Assembly (NCBI GenBank): GCA_002314325.1
Contig: DCFC01000031.1
Span: 2,508-19,718, forward strand
DNA from: Megamonas hypermegale
Lineage (GTDB): Bacteria; Bacillota; Negativicutes; Selenomonadales; Selenomonadaceae
Length of the DNA stretch: 17,211 nucleotides
Reading direction: 5' to 3'
The notes under the pieces are model-generated. The model searched no databases and was not told the origin of the DNA. It saw only the letters and a program-made list of their open reading frames with translations. Within the stretch, counting starts at the first letter, position 1. Every line of letters begins with the position of its first letter. The translations under genes and the position numbers were made by a program. Below are positions 8,316 to 15,720 of this stretch, in pieces.

Positions 8316-8347
8316 GATTAAAAAATTCTTAGAAGCAGTTAAAAATC

Positions 8348-8376
8348 TTGACTTTTCAATAAATATACTATACTAT
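8348..8376 (+). promoter_or_regulatory. Sigma70-type promoter for the RND efflux operon
   Basis: TTGACT (8348-8353) is followed after 17 bases by TACTAT (8371-8376), or after 15 by TATACT (8369-8374). It precedes the adaptor gene by about 120 bases, so the mRNA would have a long leader carrying a palindrome and a hairpin. Confidence 0.6.
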
Positions 8377-8394
8377 AGAACACGATAATAGTAA

Positions 8395-8409
8395 ATAGTT
8401 GTGAACTAT
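8395..8409 (+). promoter_or_regulatory. Candidate MarR operator (15-bp perfect palindrome)
   Basis: ATAGTT-GTG-AACTAT is a perfect inverted repeat starting about 12 bases downstream of the expected transcription start of the pump operon. Size and position suit a MarR dimer acting as roadblock or by occluding polymerase. Binding by the adjacent MarR is inferred from divergent gene layout only. Confidence 0.5.
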
Positions 8410-8436
8410 CAGCTGTAATAAAATATTGGCTGATTA

Positions 8437-8470
8437 AAAAGCTGTGCTACCTTAAATTAGCACAGCTTTT
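8437..8470 (+). promoter_or_regulatory. Terminator-like leader hairpin upstream of the RND operon
   Basis: Arms 8437-8449 and 8458-8470 are perfectly complementary over 13 bp (AAAAGCTGTGCTA) with an eight-base loop. The 3' arm ends in TTTT then GG. It lies after the promoter and 12 bases before the AAAGGAGG ribosome binding site, so it could act as an attenuator or as an mRNA stabiliser. A smaller hairpin (ATCAGC 8408-8413 with GCTGAT 8429-8434) precedes it. Confidence 0.55.
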
Positions 8471-8497
8471 GGAATTTATCAAAGGAGGTTATAGGAT

Positions 8498-9694
8498 TTG
8501 GCAACACCGCAGAACAAAAAAAATGTGGTTCTTGCTATTGTGGCTGTAGTGGTGGTCGCTATCATAGGTTATGTGGTTTATTCTAAAATGACGGCTGGTA
8601 CCGGCACGCAGCAGGCCGGCGGCCCGACTGCCGTAAAAGCAATGCAAGTAATTCAGAAAGATACACCGCTCAATTACGAATATGCAGGTGATATCAAAAG
8701 CACGAATGAAGTAAAGATAACTTCGCGTGTTTCCGGAACTATTGTGGAAAAATATATTACAGGTGGCCAGTTTGTACAGGCGGGACAGCCGCTGTACAAA
8801 GTTGACAGCAAACAGTATGAAAGTGCGCTTTTATCCGCACAGGCAAATCTGGCTCAGGCTCAGGCAAGCTATCAGAATGCTTTAGCTACGCTCCAGAATG
8901 CGCAGACGGATAACAGCCGTTATCAGACACTGCTGGCGCAAAACGCTATTTCCGAACAGCAGGCGACAACACAGCAGTCGCAGGTAGAAGCTCTCACGGC
9001 ATCGCTCAATGCACAGCAGGCGATAATCGACTCCAATGCGGCGCTTGTTAAAAAAGCGCAGGAAGATTTGGATGATACAGTCGTTTATGCACCGACTTCC
9101 GGCAAACTCGATATCAATGATGTCGATGTCGGAACGTATGCTCAGGCAGGAAGCACCGTACTTGTAACGATGGGCTCCGTTGACCAGGTATACGCTCAGT
9201 TCAATGTCAGTGAAGACGAATATCTGAAACTGTCGTCGTTCTTCAACAGCGATACGGGCAATGTAAGCATTACTCTGAGCGACGGCACGGAGTATCCGAT
9301 TACAGGCCGCCTCGTACAGGTGGACCGTTCGCTCACGACGAATACGGGTACACTCGCCATCAACGCACTGTTTGACAATCCGGACGGACTTTTACTGCCG
9401 GGTATGTTTGCACGTGTAAAAGTTGAAGGCAACGTTGTTCCGAATGCTATTTTAATCCCGCAGCGTGCCGTACAGCAGGTACTCGAAAAGACTTTCGTAA
9501 TGGTTGTGGGTGAAGACGGCAAATCCGTTACGAAACCGATAACCGTAGGCGACAAAGTCGGTAGCTTCTGGGTTGTAACAGACGGTCTCAGTGCAAATGA
9601 TACAGTTATTGTAGAAGGCTTGACTCGCCTTCAGGAAGGTATTCCGCTTAATGTAACAATGGTGACTCCTGAAGATTTAGGTTTGACTTTTTAA
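8498..9694 (+). CDS. RND efflux periplasmic adaptor subunit (AcrA/MexA, membrane fusion protein)
   Basis: This protein bridges the RND pump to an outer-membrane channel. The 398 residues show an uncleaved N-terminal anchor (about 9-28, with no lipobox cysteine, unlike E. coli AcrA), a first lipoyl half (about 70-104, VSGTIVEKYITGGQFVQAGQPLYKVD pattern), an alanine/glutamine-rich coiled-coil hairpin (about 105-192), a second lipoyl half (YAPTSGKLDINDVDVGTYAQAGS), then beta-barrel and membrane-proximal domains (IPQRAVQQ near 320). The start is TTG at 8498 with an excellent AAAGGAGG nine to ten bases upstream; no in-frame ATG precedes it. The pump gene follows 16 bases after the stop with its own AGGAGG. 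Likely MarR-controlled. Confidence 0.94.
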   Translation: MATPQNKKNVVLAIVAVVVVAIIGYVVYSKMTAGTGTQQAGGPTAVKAMQVIQKDTPLNYEYAGDIKSTNEVKITSRVSGTIVEKYITGGQFVQAGQPLYKVDSKQYESALLSAQANLAQAQASYQNALATLQNAQTDNSRYQTLLAQNAISEQQATTQQSQVEALTASLNAQQAIIDSNAALVKKAQEDLDDTVVYAPTSGKLDINDVDVGTYAQAGSTVLVTMGSVDQVYAQFNVSEDEYLKLSSFFNSDTGNVSITLSDGTEYPITGRLVQVDRSLTTNTGTLAINALFDNPDGLLLPGMFARVKVEGNVVPNAILIPQRAVQQVLEKTFVMVVGEDGKSVTKPITVGDKVGSFWVVTDGLSANDTVIVEGLTRLQEGIPLNVTMVTPEDLGLTF

Positions 9695-9710
9695 TCAGGA
9701 GGTGCTGTAA

Positions 9711-12700
9711 TTGTCAAGATTTTTTATAAATCGACCGATATTCGCTATCGTAGTATCGCTCATTATCGTAATTTTAGGTACTTTGGCGGCGTTCAGCCTG
9801 CCGGTAGCGCAGTATCCGCAAATTTCACCGCCGACCATCCGTGTAGGTACGACATATACCGGTGCCAATTCCGATACCGTTAACGAAACGGTGGCACAGG
9901 TAATCGAACAGCAGGTAAACGGTGTTGAAGGCATGGACTATATGAGCTCCACGTCTTCCAATGACGGCCGTTACAGTCTGTCCGTCGTATTCAAGCTCGG
10001 TACGGACGGCGATATGGACTCGGTAAAGGTGCAGAACTATGCTTCGACAGCCGAACCGAGCCTGCCGTCGGAAGTTCAGGCATATGGTGTTACGACGCGT
10101 AAAGCTTCGACCGATATGGCGATGGTCGTATCGCTCACTTCGCCAAATGGCACATATGATGATGTATTCCTCAAAAACTATGCCGATATTTATCTCGTAG
10201 ATAAAATGAAACGTGTTCCGGGCGTCGGCGACCTCAACGTATTCGGTGCCGACTATGCAATGCGTCTGTGGATTAATCCAGACAAACTGGCTGAGCTCGG
10301 CCTTACCGTAGCTGACGTTATCGCAGCTGTGGAAGAACAGAACGTTCAGGCTCCTGCCGGTACAATCGGTCAGATGCCTGCGCCTGCCGACCAGGAATTC
10401 CAGTATACTGGTAAAATACAGGGCCGTCTCGTAACGCCGGAAGAATTCGGCAATATCATCATCCGTTCCGATAATAATGCCGGTTCATTCGTCCGTGTAA
10501 AAGACGTGGCGCGCATTGAAACGGGCGCTCGCACGAACAATATCATAGCGGCGCACAATAACAGAAACTCCGTCGGTTTCGGTGTACAGCTGACAAATGA
10601 TGCCAATGCCGTAGAAACGGTAGCCGAAGTAAGACAGGTTCTGGAAGAAGCAGCACCTGATTTCCCGCCGGATTTGGAATATGAAGTCGTTATAGACAGT
10701 ACCGACTATATTAATGAATCCATCAACGAAGTTATGCATACATTTGTAGAAGCACTGCTTCTCGTTATGCTCATTGTTTATATTTTCCTACAAAGCTGGC
10801 GTGCAACACTCATTCCGATGCTTGCCGTTCCGGTATCGCTCATCGGTACGTTCGCCGCTTTCATTGTACTTGACTTCTCGATTAACACATTGACCTTGTT
10901 CGGTATGGTGCTTGCCATCGGGCTCGTTGTCGATGATGCTATCGTTGTTATCGAAAACGTTGAACGCCATATGGCGGAAGACGGGCTCAATCCGAAAGAA
11001 GCGACAAGCCGCGCCATGGACGAAGTTCAAGGTCCAGTTGTCGCCATCGCTCTTGTACTGGCTTCCGTATTCGTACCGGTAGCCGGCCTCAGCGGCATGA
11101 CGGGTGTGCTCTATCGTCAGTTCGCACTCACTATTGCCATATCCATGGGTCTTTCCGCGTTCGTTGCGCTTACACTTACACCGGCGCTCTGTGCTACGCT
11201 TTTAAAACCGCATACGGCGACGGAAAATACGACGAGTAAAATCGGTTCGTTTTTCATCCGTTTCAATCAGTTCATGAACTGGATGACGCGCGGTTATGTA
11301 AAAGGCGTAGCCAAACTTATCGGTAAAGCTAAATTATGCGTAGCGGCACTCATTGTCATTGTGGCATTGATGGGTCTGTTGTTTAAAGTGCTGCCGACGA
11401 CATTCATTCCGGAAGAAGACCAGGGCTTTTATATCGGTTCCGTAACAATGCCGGAAGGTACATCGCTGAACCGCACCAATGAAGTTATGCGCGATTTGTC
11501 CGAACAGCTGCAGCAGGTACCGGGCGTAAGCCAGGTAATGGGTATTTCTGGTTATGATATCCTGTCAAGCGGTGCAAAATCGAGTGCGGCGACGTTCTTC
11601 GTAGGGCTTGACCCGTGGAGCGAACGTACGACGGACGATTTGAGCATTAATGCGCAGATTGCCAATGTATTCAAGACGGCTGCAAATTATCCGCAGGCTT
11701 CCATTATCGCGATGAACCCGCCATCTCTGCCGGGTCTCGGCGCGACGAGCGGTTTCAATATGCAGTTGCAGGATATGAGCGGTCATACGAATGAAGAGCT
11801 CGATACGATTGCTAAGGAAATCGTGGCCAAGGCAAATCAAAATCCGGCTCTGCAGGGTGTATATACCACTTACAGTGTAACTTCGCCGGTTTATGAATTT
11901 GATGTAGACCGCGAAAAAGTTAAAAATCTCGGCCTCAATATTTCCGACGTGTTCACGGCAATGCAGGTGAACTTCGGCGGATTTGAAATCAACGATTTCA
12001 ACCAGTTCGGCCGTTCTTACAAAGTAGTTATGCAGGCGGAAAGCAACTTCCGTGATGAAGCCGATACGACACGTTTCATCTATATCAGAGGTGCTAACGG
12101 TCAGATGGTGCCGCTCAATACGGTATTAAAACCGAAACTCAATTCCGGTCCTGCCATCATCTCCCGCTTCAACGCCAGCAAGAGTATAACAATTCAGGGT
12201 AGTCCGGGCGCTGGTTACAGCTCCGGTCAGGCAATGGATGCCATCGAACAGATAGCTAGAGAAACAGCACCGACAGGCTTTAACGTTGACTGGTCCGGTC
12301 AGAGCCGTGAAGAAAAAACGGCGACAAGCTCCACTGGTCAGGTTATGCTGCTCGCCTTCGTGTTCGTATTCCTGTGCCTTGCCGCTCTGTACGAAAGTTG
12401 GAGCGTACCGTACGCTGTAATTCTGACCGTGCCGACTGGTATTTTTGGTGCACTGCTCTCAGCGTACATTCTTAATCTGCAAATCAGTATTTACATGCAG
12501 ATTGGTATGATCGTTGTTATGGGTCTTGCCGCAAAGAATGCAATTTTGATTGTCGAATTTGCGAAAATCCGTGTAGATACGGGGATGCCGCTGCTCAAGG
12601 CAACGCTTGAAGCTGCCAAATTGCGTCTGCGCCCTATCATCATGACCTCGCTTGCCTTCATCATCGGCTGTCTGCCGCTGGCGCTGGCAACAGGCGCCGG

Positions 12701-12869
12701 TGCAGCTGCCCGTAACAATATGGGTATCGCCGTTGTCGGCGGTATGATTGTCGCTACATGTATCGGTGTATTCTTAATTCCGGTTATGTATCTCGTTGTA
12801 ATGAAGATTACTTCCGTGATTACAGGCGGCAAACAGAAACCGAAAGCAAATCCGGATAAATTTATGTAA
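9711..12869 (+). CDS. HAE-1 family RND multidrug efflux transporter (AcrB/MexB-like)
   Basis: This is a proton-driven inner-membrane pump of 1052 residues, full length for the family. It starts with the hallmark FFINRPIFAIV, has large periplasmic loops after TM1 and TM7, and carries the proton-relay pair Asp408-Asp409 in GLVVDDAIVVIENVERHM (TM4) and Lys942 in GLAAKNAILIVEF (TM10). PPSLPGLGATSGFNMQLQD marks the HAE-1 (multidrug, not metal) group. The start is TTG at 9711 with CAGGAGG before it. The loop equivalent to the E. coli GFGFAGRG switch loop reads GYDILSSGA (614-622), so drug preference may differ. No outer-membrane channel gene follows; a TolC-like protein must come from elsewhere. 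Confidence 0.96.
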   Translation: MSRFFINRPIFAIVVSLIIVILGTLAAFSLPVAQYPQISPPTIRVGTTYTGANSDTVNETVAQVIEQQVNGVEGMDYMSSTSSNDGRYSLSVVFKLGTDGDMDSVKVQNYASTAEPSLPSEVQAYGVTTRKASTDMAMVVSLTSPNGTYDDVFLKNYADIYLVDKMKRVPGVGDLNVFGADYAMRLWINPDKLAELGLTVADVIAAVEEQNVQAPAGTIGQMPAPADQEFQYTGKIQGRLVTPEEFGNIIIRSDNNAGSFVRVKDVARIETGARTNNIIAAHNNRNSVGFGVQLTNDANAVETVAEVRQVLEEAAPDFPPDLEYEVVIDSTDYINESINEVMHTFVEALLLVMLIVYIFLQSWRATLIPMLAVPVSLIGTFAAFIVLDFSINTLTLFGMVLAIGLVVDDAIVVIENVERHMAEDGLNPKEATSRAMDEVQGPVVAIALVLASVFVPVAGLSGMTGVLYRQFALTIAISMGLSAFVALTLTPALCATLLKPHTATENTTSKIGSFFIRFNQFMNWMTRGYVKGVAKLIGKAKLCVAALIVIVALMGLLFKVLPTTFIPEEDQGFYIGSVTMPEGTSLNRTNEVMRDLSEQLQQVPGVSQVMGISGYDILSSGAKSSAATFFVGLDPWSERTTDDLSINAQIANVFKTAANYPQASIIAMNPPSLPGLGATSGFNMQLQDMSGHTNEELDTIAKEIVAKANQNPALQGVYTTYSVTSPVYEFDVDREKVKNLGLNISDVFTAMQVNFGGFEINDFNQFGRSYKVVMQAESNFRDEADTTRFIYIRGANGQMVPLNTVLKPKLNSGPAIISRFNASKSITIQGSPGAGYSSGQAMDAIEQIARETAPTGFNVDWSGQSREEKTATSSTGQVMLLAFVFVFLCLAALYESWSVPYAVILTVPTGIFGALLSAYILNLQISIYMQIGMIVVMGLAAKNAILIVEFAKIRVDTGMPLLKATLEAAKLRLRPIIMTSLAFIIGCLPLALATGAGAAARNNMGIAVVGGMIVATCIGVFLIPVMYLVVMKITSVITGGKQKPKANPDKFM

Positions 12870-12886
12870 TGTAAATAAATTAATGG

Positions 12887-12918
12887 CATAAGATAGAAGA
12901 AATTTCTTCTATCTTATG
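12887..12918 (+). terminator. 32-bp perfect palindrome after the RND operon (putative terminator)
   Basis: Bases 12887-12902 are the exact reverse complement of 12903-12918, forming a 14-bp stem with an AATT tip 17 bases past the pump stop codon. A run of U does not follow (the next bases are TTATAATTGG), so intrinsic termination would be weak. The right half runs into the extended -10 box of the next gene, so it may instead or also be an operator or mRNA 3' stabiliser. Confidence 0.55.
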
Positions 12919-12925
12919 TTATAAT
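12917..12925 (+). promoter_or_regulatory. Extended -10 promoter for the secreted-protein gene
   Basis: TGTTATAAT matches the TGn-TATAAT extended -10 consensus exactly. Transcription would begin near 12932, about 50 bases before the ATG. The -35 region falls inside the 32-bp palindrome and has no TTGACA-like hexamer. Confidence 0.6.
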
Positions 12926-12939
12926 TGGATAAAGAAAAA

Positions 12940-12960
12940 AGTGAATTGAACAAATTCACT
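12940..12960 (+). promoter_or_regulatory. 21-bp inverted repeat in the leader of the secreted-protein gene
   Basis: AGTGAATT-GAACA-AATTCACT is a perfect 8-bp inverted repeat with a five-base spacer, beginning a few bases after the expected transcription start. It has the size of a dimeric repressor operator, or could fold as a small RNA hairpin upstream of the AAGGAG ribosome binding site (12967-12972). The regulator is unknown. Confidence 0.45.
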
Positions 12961-12980
12961 GAGTTTAAGGAGACCTGCTT

Positions 12981-13571
12981 ATGATGAAAAGAATGATACT
13001 GTCCTTAATGTGTGTATTTACTATGTTTTTTGCTTTTTCCGCGAATTCGGCATTCGCAACCGACGGCTATTTCTACACGAGCGAACGCTTCGGCTACACG
13101 ATAAAATGCCCGCAGGAACCGATTGCCGTGATGGATTTGAGCATATTCTCGCCGCAGGAAAAAGGCGATATCCTCGTATTTGAAAACGACGGCTACAATC
13201 TTACGAAATACTGGGTAGTATCGCCGGATGCTTTTGCCAACGATACCTTCCCTGACCTCGATAAAATCAGCAAAGAAGATGCCCAAAATTTATTTGCACA
13301 TTTAATGGTGGAACGCGATTATGAAACGGTAAGTCTTGTACCGGTAAACGGACATAATGCTATTTACGCCGTTACGGCTAAAACCATTCAAATCGACAGC
13401 GATAAAGACGGTAAAATCGACCAGACAATCGAAGCCCCGCAGCAGAGTATCGAAACATATCTCAAAGGGCAGAAAACAAATTACTGCATAGTTTTGACTT
13501 CCAAAAAAGCATTGACGCAGGACGATATCAACGCATATCAGTATGGTCTTCTGTCGTTCAGAGAAAATTAA
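12981..13571 (+). CDS. Exported protein of unknown function (possible PsbP/Mog1-like fold)
   Basis: I do not recognise a named family. The 196-residue product has a clear signal peptide (basic MMKRM, hydrophobic 6-22, likely cleavage after AFA at residue 26), so the mature protein of about 170 residues should be periplasmic or surface-exposed. The mature start YFYTSERFGYTIKCP resembles the opening strand pattern of small alpha/beta PsbP/Mog1/DcrB-like proteins (an F-G-Y-T-I-x-x-P pattern); this is inference. A DSDKDGKIDQTIE segment (139-151) resembles a calcium-binding DxDxDG loop. It has Cys43 and Cys169, a possible disulfide. The ATG has AAGGAG eight bases upstream. It has its own promoter and terminator, between the pump operon and htpG. 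Confidence 0.75.
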   Translation: MMKRMILSLMCVFTMFFAFSANSAFATDGYFYTSERFGYTIKCPQEPIAVMDLSIFSPQEKGDILVFENDGYNLTKYWVVSPDAFANDTFPDLDKISKEDAQNLFAHLMVERDYETVSLVPVNGHNAIYAVTAKTIQIDSDKDGKIDQTIEAPQQSIETYLKGQKTNYCIVLTSKKALTQDDINAYQYGLLSFREN

Positions 13572-13574
13572 AAT

Positions 13575-13603
13575 AAAGCCGGATTAATTCCGGTTTTTAT
13601 TTT
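13575..13603 (+). terminator. Rho-independent terminator of the secreted-protein gene
   Basis: AAAGCCGGA (13575-13583) pairs with TCCGGTTTT (13589-13597) around a TTAAT loop, with one G-U pair, and is followed by TTTTTATTTT. It begins four bases after the stop codon and precedes the htpG promoter. Confidence 0.85.
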
Positions 13604-13611
13604 GCATTCTA

Positions 13612-13639
13612 TTGACTTTTTGACCTATTAATATATAAT
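13612..13639 (+). promoter_or_regulatory. Sigma70-type promoter for htpG
   Basis: TTGACT (13612-13617) and a consensus TATAAT (13634-13639) are 16 bases apart. The expected start of transcription (about 13646) lies just before the CIRCE element. Confidence 0.75.
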
Positions 13640-13651
13640 AGTAAGTGGCAA

Positions 13652-13678
13652 TTAGCACTCTTTTATTTTGAGTGCTAA
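13652..13678 (+). promoter_or_regulatory. CIRCE operator (HrcA-binding site) upstream of htpG
   Basis: TTAGCACTC-N9-GAGTGCTAA is an exact match to the CIRCE consensus, both nine-base arms perfect and the spacer nine bases. It lies at about +6 to +32 relative to the predicted start, the usual position for HrcA repression of groESL and dnaK operons. It implies that HrcA controls this htpG. Confidence 0.95.
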
Positions 13679-13713
13679 TTATTTTGGCAAAATTTTTGAG
13701 AGGTGTACAGTAG

Positions 13714-15663
13714 ATGGCTAAAGAAACACATCAATTTCAAGCTGAAACGAAAAAATTACTCGATTTAATGATACATTCAATTTACACGAACCGCGAAATC
13801 TTTCTGCGCGAACTGATTTCCAACGCATCCGATGCGATTGACAAAATTCATTTTGAAGCGCTTACGAACAAAGACCTGCTCGAAGGCGACGATAAATATG
13901 AAATTTTCCTCGTTCCGGATGAAAAAACGCACACATTGACGATTTCCGATAACGGGCTCGGCATGAACAAGGAAGATTTGATGAACAATCTCGGCACGAT
14001 TGCGCAGTCCGGTACGAAAGCATTTTTGGAAAAATTACAGGAAGCCAAAGAAGGCACTGAAACAGGCAAGGATTTAATCGGTCAGTTCGGTGTCGGCTTC
14101 TATTCCGCTTTCATGGTGGCTGAAAAAATTACCGTCGTTTCCCGCAAAGCAGGCGAAACGCAGGGCTATAAATGGGAATCCACTGCTGATGGCTCCTATA
14201 CGATTGAAGAATGCGACAAGGAAAAACGCGGTACGAGTATTACGCTTACACTCCTGCCGGAATTTTATGGCGACAAGGCGGAAGAAAACTTCACCGACAC
14301 GTATAAACTGCAATCGCTCGTGAAAAAATATTCTGATTACGTCCGCTACCCGATTAAAATGAATTTCGTAGTGGAAGAACAGCCGAAAGATGCCGACGGC
14401 AAACCGATTGAAGGCGCAGGCACGATTAAACGCAACGAAATCCGCACGCTCAATTCCATGCAGCCGCTCTGGGCAAAAAATAAATCCGACATCAAGCCGG
14501 AAGAATATGATGAATTTTATCAGAACCTGTTCCACGATTGGGAAAAACCGATGGAAGTTATGCACAATAAAGTTGAAGGCACGATAGAATATACATCGCT
14601 TCTGTTCTTCCCGCAGCACGCGCCGTACAATCTGTATCACAGCGATTATGAACCGGGATTGCAGCTGTATTCGCGCCATGTATTCATCATGGACAAATGT
14701 AAAGACTTACTGCCGGAATATCTGCGTTTTGTCAAAGGTCTTGTGGATTCGCCGGATTTCTCGCTCAATATTTCCCGTGAATTGTTGCAGCAGAGCCGTG
14801 AACTTAAATTAATCGGCAAAAACCTCGAAAAGAGTATTTTGCGTCAGCTGGGTACTATGCTTAAAAAAGACCGCGATAAATATGAAAAATTCTGGGCGCA
14901 GTACGGCAAATCTCTGAAAATCGGTATTTACGGCAGCGCATACACCGGCGGCGACACGGTTGATAAATTAAAAGACCTGTTGCTGTTTACGACTTCCAAA
15001 GAAGATAAACTTATCACGCTGAAAGAATACGTAGAACGTATGCCGGAAAGTCAGAAGAAAATCTACTATGCAACAGGTAAGGACCGCGCCGCAATAGAAA
15101 GCCTGCCGCAGATGGAACTTCTGCGCGACAAAGGCATTGAAGTATTGTACTTCCTTGACAATATTGACGAATTTGCCGTAGAAGTTATGCGCGAATACGA
15201 CAGCAAACCGTTTCATTCCATCAGCCGCGGCGATTTGGACCTCGATGATGTGGAATCGCAGGAAGTTAAAAAGGAAACGGAAAATATCGCCAAAACGAAT
15301 GAAGATTTAATCAAGGATATTAAAGAAACGCTCGGCGATAAAGTGGCTGACGTAAAAATCAGCAGCCGTTTGAAATCCAGCGCCGTTTGCCTTGTAGCCG
15401 ACGAAATGGGCCCAAGCTTTGCGATGGAACAGGTATTCGCCGATACGAACAATCCGATGTTCAAAGCAAAACGCATTCTGGAAATCAATCCGAAACACGA
15501 TTTATTCGCCCGTCTGCAAAAAATTCACGAAGCAGGCAAAGATGATGCTCAGTTTAAAGATTACTGCAATCTTTTATATGCACAGGCACTGCTCATCGAA
15601 GGCATTATGCCGGATGACCCGGCAGCTGTTGCCAACAAGATAGCACAGCTCATGGCAAAATAA
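13714..15663 (+). CDS. htpG: Molecular chaperone HtpG (bacterial Hsp90)
   Basis: HtpG is a cytosolic dimeric ATP-dependent chaperone. The 649-residue protein is full length, slightly longer than E. coli HtpG. The N-terminal GHKL ATPase shows FLRELISNASDAIDK (Glu33 and Asn37), ISDNGLGMNKEDL (Asp79), GTIAQSGTKAF and GQFGVGFYSAFMVA. The middle domain has LYSRHVFIMD and the SLNISRELLQQSRELK block with the catalytic-loop arginine, and the C-terminal dimerisation domain includes RLKSSAVCLVADE. The ATG has GAGAGGTG about nine bases upstream. It is monocistronic, with its own promoter, a perfect CIRCE and a terminator, so it is a heat-shock gene repressed by HrcA rather than the CIRCE-independent type known in Bacillus subtilis. 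Confidence 0.98.
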   Translation: MAKETHQFQAETKKLLDLMIHSIYTNREIFLRELISNASDAIDKIHFEALTNKDLLEGDDKYEIFLVPDEKTHTLTISDNGLGMNKEDLMNNLGTIAQSGTKAFLEKLQEAKEGTETGKDLIGQFGVGFYSAFMVAEKITVVSRKAGETQGYKWESTADGSYTIEECDKEKRGTSITLTLLPEFYGDKAEENFTDTYKLQSLVKKYSDYVRYPIKMNFVVEEQPKDADGKPIEGAGTIKRNEIRTLNSMQPLWAKNKSDIKPEEYDEFYQNLFHDWEKPMEVMHNKVEGTIEYTSLLFFPQHAPYNLYHSDYEPGLQLYSRHVFIMDKCKDLLPEYLRFVKGLVDSPDFSLNISRELLQQSRELKLIGKNLEKSILRQLGTMLKKDRDKYEKFWAQYGKSLKIGIYGSAYTGGDTVDKLKDLLLFTTSKEDKLITLKEYVERMPESQKKIYYATGKDRAAIESLPQMELLRDKGIEVLYFLDNIDEFAVEVMREYDSKPFHSISRGDLDLDDVESQEVKKETENIAKTNEDLIKDIKETLGDKVADVKISSRLKSSAVCLVADEMGPSFAMEQVFADTNNPMFKAKRILEINPKHDLFARLQKIHEAGKDDAQFKDYCNLLYAQALLIEGIMPDDPAAVANKIAQLMAK

Positions 15664-15674
15664 TAGAAAGAATT

Positions 15675-15703
15675 AAGCCGACAGATTTTCTGCCGGCTTT
15701 TTT
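15675..15703 (+). terminator. Rho-independent terminator of htpG
   Basis: AGCCGACAG (15676-15684) pairs with CTGCCGGCT (15690-15698) with one internal mismatch and a five-base loop, and runs into six T residues. It begins 12 bases after the htpG stop. Confidence 0.88.
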
Positions 15704-15720
15704 CTGCCTGAATATAGATG

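Noticed and set aside
8401..8418. GTG-started five-codon leader peptide frame (GTG AAC TAT CAG CTG TAA) upstream of the RND hairpin
   Set aside because: There is no ribosome binding site and the codons are not repeated in a way that would sense an amino acid, so a translated leader is not supported.
13395..13433. Canonical EF-hand in the exported protein
   Set aside because: DSDKDGKIDQTIE has Asp at positions 1, 3, 5 and 9, but the acid expected at position 12 falls at 13 and no paired EF-hand is seen; I call it only calcium-loop-like.
14074..14679. 201-codon minus-strand open frame inside htpG
   Set aside because: It is antisense to highly conserved Hsp90 sequence and its composition (rich in F, R, I and H) is typical of a shadow frame.
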